IMG/VR virus record: IMGVR_UViG_3300031758_000350
Span: 1 to 31,412 of that record
DNA: 31,412 nucleotides
Strand: one strand, 5' to 3'
From: a virus
Each line of letters begins with the position of its first letter. Within the stretch, counting starts at the first letter, position 1. Under the pieces are notes generated by a model. It was not told the origin of the DNA. It saw only the letters and a list, made by a program, of their open reading frames with translations, and ran no database searches. Below are positions 29,110-31,412 of the stretch, piece by piece. The translations under genes were made by a program, and so were the position numbers.

Positions 29110-29661
29110 TTAACCGAAGATCGGGTTAGCAGTCTGAACTGCGAGGTCGTTAGACTTGAAGGTAAAGTTCACCTCATAACGGATGTACTCGGAGTTAGTG
29201 TTAGGAATAACAAGACCACCTGAGAAAGAGATCTCAGCGTCAACAAACACCTGGATGTCTGTCAGTCCTGCGGTATCGCACACCTTCATAATCATTCCAC
29301 CTACAACGTAGCCTCCGATCAGCTTGTTGACGAACTCAGTATTGTTCGTATTAACTTGAGCAGCGAAGAGAGTTCCGGTATAGACGTTATTGATTACGAT
29401 GGGAGAGCCACAGGCAGTGACGGGGTCTTGAGTTTCCTGTGTGGGGGCTTCTAAGCCTACTTTGACGTTCTCAAGAATCCAAGCGTTACCACCGTCAATG
29501 AGTGCCTGTACTTCAGCCTCATCAGTCGGGTCAGCGAGTGTCTGACCGCAGCCAATGAGTATAACCTGAGATACACCACCTTTGCGGTAGGTAGTACATT
29601 GTTCGAGAGTACTGTCAAAAGTGCCTAAGTCCTCACAGTTGTAAGCAGCACAATTTGCCAT
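29110..29661 (-). CDS. Probable major tail (tube) protein, 183 aa
   Basis: Small, neutral, beta-rich, Gly/Thr/Val-rich protein without catalytic motifs, with its own late promoter and structured leader, as expected for a highly expressed virion protein. The N-terminus is Cys-rich (MANCAAYNCED, EQC, IGCG), and the C-terminal part has FVDAEISFSGGLVIPNTNSE and YIRYEVNFTFKSND. Tail tube is favoured over head decoration because the capsid gene lies far away and a tail protein follows upstream. Not proved. Confidence 0.55.
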   Translation of the reverse strand: MANCAAYNCEDLGTFDSTLEQCTTYRKGGVSQVILIGCGQTLADPTDEAEVQALIDGGNAWILENVKVGLEAPTQETQDPVTACGSPIVINNVYTGTLFAAQVNTNNTEFVNKLIGGYVVGGMIMKVCDTAGLTDIQVFVDAEISFSGGLVIPNTNSEYIRYEVNFTFKSNDLAVQTANPIFG

Positions 29662-29692
29662 TTTAATTACAGTTTAATGTATTGATTTAAAC

Positions 29693-29765
29693 CGCTTTTT
29701 GAAGATGCCAAGCGAGGGAAGGCAAATGAATTGTCCCTTTTTAAAGTGGTCGGGGAGACCAAATG
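29693..29765 (-). ncRNA. Tail-tube leader with two tandem H-type pseudoknot modules
   Basis: Module 1 (29765-29734): stem UGGUC/GACCA (29761-29757 with 29751-29747); loop UCCC (29756-29753) pairs with GGGA (29737-29734). Module 2 (29728-29693): stem UGCC/GGCA (29724-29721 with 29709-29706); loop CGCUU (29714-29710) pairs with AAGCG (29697-29693). Each starts CAUU before the stem, and the 8-9 nt linkers both contain CUUnAA. Same arrangement as 20090-20158. In module 1 the first loop has no spare nucleotide, so its second helix may be three pairs in practice. Confidence 0.65.
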
Positions 29766-29777
29766 CGCTTTAGGTAA

Positions 29778-29795
29778 TTGCAAAGATAATCAATT
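29778..29795 (-). promoter_or_regulatory. Late promoter for the tail-tube-like gene (TATCTTTGC)
   Basis: AATTGATTATCTTTGCAA on the reverse strand, identical over 18 bp to the capsid promoter. The -7 box is TATCTTTGC (29788-29780). No TTG at -33, so the AATTGAT extension may replace it. Confidence 0.75.
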
Positions 29796-29889
29796 TAGTA
29801 AGAAAGTTACGAAAACACTACGAATATTACTAAAATGAAAATAATTGGCTACAAAATCAGTTAGTTATAATATTTTAGTAAAATAATAC

Positions 29890-29920
29890 TTGACAGAATA
29901 AAATTCAGTTGTATATTTGC
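29890..29920 (+). promoter_or_regulatory. Strong Bacteroidota promoter (TTG-N19-TATATTTGC)
   Basis: TTG at 29890-29892, exactly 19 bp, TATATTTGC at 29912-29920, 19 bp before the ATG at 29940. It resembles the promoter at 7472-7502, including TTGACA at the upstream end and GTATATTTGCC at the downstream end. Confidence 0.85.
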
Positions 29921-29939
29921 CCTATCAAAATCAAACAGT

Positions 29940-30293
29940 ATGACAACAATAGCAAAACACACGGGTTACTTCCTTATTAACGAAAAAGGTAAGTTAGAGA
30001 TGGTTACTTATGCACCTGATCAAAATTTAAGTGGTCAGAGGGCATCCGATTCTTATGCTCTTGCTCAAGGATTATTTATTGATGAAATATCTCATGATTT
30101 GTGGCTTACAGAAGTAAAGTGCCATAGAGTAGTTGGAACTCCAATGGGGTTACAAACTACTAAAGACTTGAAATGTAAAATAGTTGCAAAGCAGACTTTT
30201 AATTGGGATATGTCAAAGCCTGTTGGCGAAAGAATGAGCGATTTAAAAAAATCATCAAAATGGGATCAATGCTATGCTCTTTATGTAAAATAA
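29940..30293 (+). CDS. Hypothetical protein, AT-rich, own promoter, 117 aa
   Basis: Compact alpha/beta protein (AKHTGYFLINEKGKLEMVTY; GLFIDEISHDLWLTEVKCHR; MSKPVGERMSDLKKSSKWDQ). The gene is AT-rich, faces against the structural operon, and has a consensus promoter and terminator of its own, so it is a self-contained insert (moron-like). It may be expressed early or in the lysogenic state. No family recognised. Confidence 0.7.
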   Translation: MTTIAKHTGYFLINEKGKLEMVTYAPDQNLSGQRASDSYALAQGLFIDEISHDLWLTEVKCHRVVGTPMGLQTTKDLKCKIVAKQTFNWDMSKPVGERMSDLKKSSKWDQCYALYVK

Positions 30294-30320
30294 AACATAA
30301 AAGCAGTAAATAAATAACAT

Positions 30321-30352
30321 ACGCCACGACTCACCATCGGGGCGTTCTTTTT
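30321..30352 (+). terminator. Rho-independent terminator after the rightward insert gene
   Basis: ACGCC/GGCGT stem (30321-30325 with 30341-30345) with an inner CGA/TCG extension, followed by TCTTTTT. It overlaps the stop of the opposing leftward gene at 30351. Confidence 0.75.
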
Positions 30353-31412
30353 ATGTATGCCTATTAAACTTCTGACCGTCCGTCTTAACCCGTAGTGTGA
30401 TAACCGCAGGAGCAAGTGCGAACTGACCACCCGCCACCCATTGAGGGGTGTAGTCTTCCACTTCAGCAACGTATTCCGTAGTCACATCCTGAGCGTCACC
30501 GATAGCAAAGTGATCGCAGTCGATCATAATAGCAAGTGCATCATGAAATGTTTCGGAGGCATAGGTAGTGTGCAACTGCCAGTACTTTTCAACGCCCGAA
30601 TACACCACCCGTGCCGATCCTGTGCCTGACTTCATAATCTGTTTTTCTTTCGGGTAGGTCGGTGCGATACTGCGGATAATCGCCCGTTGCTGAAGCCTGA
30701 AACCAGTGTTAGCAAACTCAAATCCGAAAGACTCCTGATCGCAGTACGCCACCATGATCTTAGTTCTGGCGTGTGACTCGGCATAGTTCAGGCACTCAGA
30801 TACATAGGTAGCCTCGAAGGGTTCGATACGAACTGCTGATACATTGTCAATATCAACCGTTCCGATTGAACCGCCTGAGAAGTTACCGATGATTCTGACC
30901 TGTTGCGCTCCAGGTGTGTAGTTATTGATCACAATCGTATGTGTGCCGACGGTATAGAAGTACTGAGTCGCTTCCGATTGTCCAAGTATCTGAATAGCAA
31001 CCCCGTTGCGTGGGTCTGACTGAGCCGTGATGTCAAAGGACAACTCATAGTTACCCGATACGATGTCGGTGTTCGCCTGATTGGTAGCGATGGGGAAGTT
31101 AACCCACACCTCGTTACTAAGCCACAGACTGACATCATCAATCGTTCCGTCAAAGGCTGATGTCGGGGTAAAGGTCAGGTTCACCGTTCCAAACGTGGTC
31201 GGTGTTACCCGATAAGTGAACGTGTTGTTAGTGCTGACCGTGTAGGTTGTGCCGTTGCTAAGTCGAACTGATACACTCCCTGCCGTTCTTCCTGATACGG
31301 TGAACTGAACCCAATAGGCAGTACTGGTCGGTGGTGGTGGTGGTACGGGTAAACTGAGCGACTGAGTCAGCGTGGCAGTACTGCCGGGCGTGTGTTGTGC
31401 GCCACCGCCACC
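30351..31412 (-). CDS. Tail-associated protein with beta-sandwich domain, N-terminus cut by window edge
   Basis: The frame stays open to the right edge (353 residues visible). From the visible start: a Gly-rich stretch, a Thr/Ser/Leu segment, a Pro-rich linker (PVPPPPPTS), then a Thr/Val-rich beta domain with FDGTIDDVSLWLSN and repeated 'VQFTVSG', 'YELSFDIT' strands like carbohydrate-binding or jelly-roll modules. The C-terminal third (TYVSECLNYAESHARTKIMV; QWVAGGQFALAPAVITLRVK; ending QKFNRHT) resembles the tail proteins of Bacteroidota phages. Probably a tail-tip or baseplate component that contacts host glycans. Confidence 0.6.
   Translation of the reverse strand, partial: GGGGAQHTPGSTATLTQSLSLPVPPPPPTSTAYWVQFTVSGRTAGSVSVRLSNGTTYTVSTNNTFTYRVTPTTFGTVNLTFTPTSAFDGTIDDVSLWLSNEVWVNFPIATNQANTDIVSGNYELSFDITAQSDPRNGVAIQILGQSEATQYFYTVGTHTIVINNYTPGAQQVRIIGNFSGGSIGTVDIDNVSAVRIEPFEATYVSECLNYAESHARTKIMVAYCDQESFGFEFANTGFRLQQRAIIRSIAPTYPKEKQIMKSGTGSARVVYSGVEKYWQLHTTYASETFHDALAIMIDCDHFAIGDAQDVTTEYVAEVEDYTPQWVAGGQFALAPAVITLRVKTDGQKFNRHT

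Noticed and set aside
1-31412. CRISPR arrays, tRNA genes, insertion sequences, integrase and attachment sites
   Set aside because: No regularly spaced repeats, cloverleaf structures, transposase or integrase motifs were seen on either strand; lysogeny can be neither supported nor excluded from this window.

Overview
The window is part of a tailed double-stranded DNA phage (or prophage) genome. A large and a small terminase, portal, head-morphogenesis protein, scaffold, probable major capsid protein, neck proteins, tail spike and lysis genes are all present. The host is very probably a member of the Bacteroidota. Several genes are preceded by the Bacteroidota sigma factor signal, a -7 box TAnnTTTG with or without TTG about 19 bp upstream. 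The replication primase is of the BT4734/VirE-N type and the SSB-like protein is DUF3127, both typical of that phylum. No tape-measure gene is seen, so the genome continues past the window. Both edge genes (terminase at the left, a tail-associated protein at the right) are cut.

Layout. (1) 1-5388, leftward: replication and packaging. In transcription order these are small ORFs, a structured RNA, an AT-rich PD-(D/E)xK-like nuclease, primase, SF3/DUF5906-type helicase, a terminator and GTTAC-repeat region that looks like an origin, a VRR-NUC nuclease, two small proteins, TerS and TerL. (2) 5389-5557: divergent promoter region. (3) 5558-12327, rightward: a tightly coupled early/middle operon with a zincin-like protein, a metallophosphoesterase, a recombination set (SSB-associated family, YqaJ exonuclease, DUF3127 protein), a cytosine methyltransferase, HTH regulators and many small proteins. 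An internal promoter at 7472-7502 carries a 15-bp palindromic operator. (4) 12321-21373, leftward: lysis, tail spike, neck, capsid and scaffold genes. (5) 21363-22151, rightward island: a ribbon-helix-helix regulator with a tandem operator, two single-pass membrane mini-proteins, a terminator and an AT-rich ORF. (6) 22109-29661, leftward: head morphogenesis, portal, a glycosyltransferase/methyltransferase cassette and a probable tail tube protein. (7) 29890-30352: a one-gene rightward insert. (8) 30351-31412: a leftward tail-associated protein.

The most unusual signals are in the RNA and DNA between genes. The leaders of the capsid gene and the tail-tube-like gene share an 18-bp promoter box. 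Each leader carries two copies of a short H-type pseudoknot module, and both helices change by compensation among the four copies. A separate RNA of about 120 nt upstream of the AT-rich nuclease has an 11-bp closing stem and two hairpin loops with 7-nt complementarity (a predicted kissing loop). The structural operon also encodes a 738-aa protein that appears to fuse three glycosyltransferase modules, which suggests a virion that modifies its own surface. Everything was read by eye; no database search or folding program was run.
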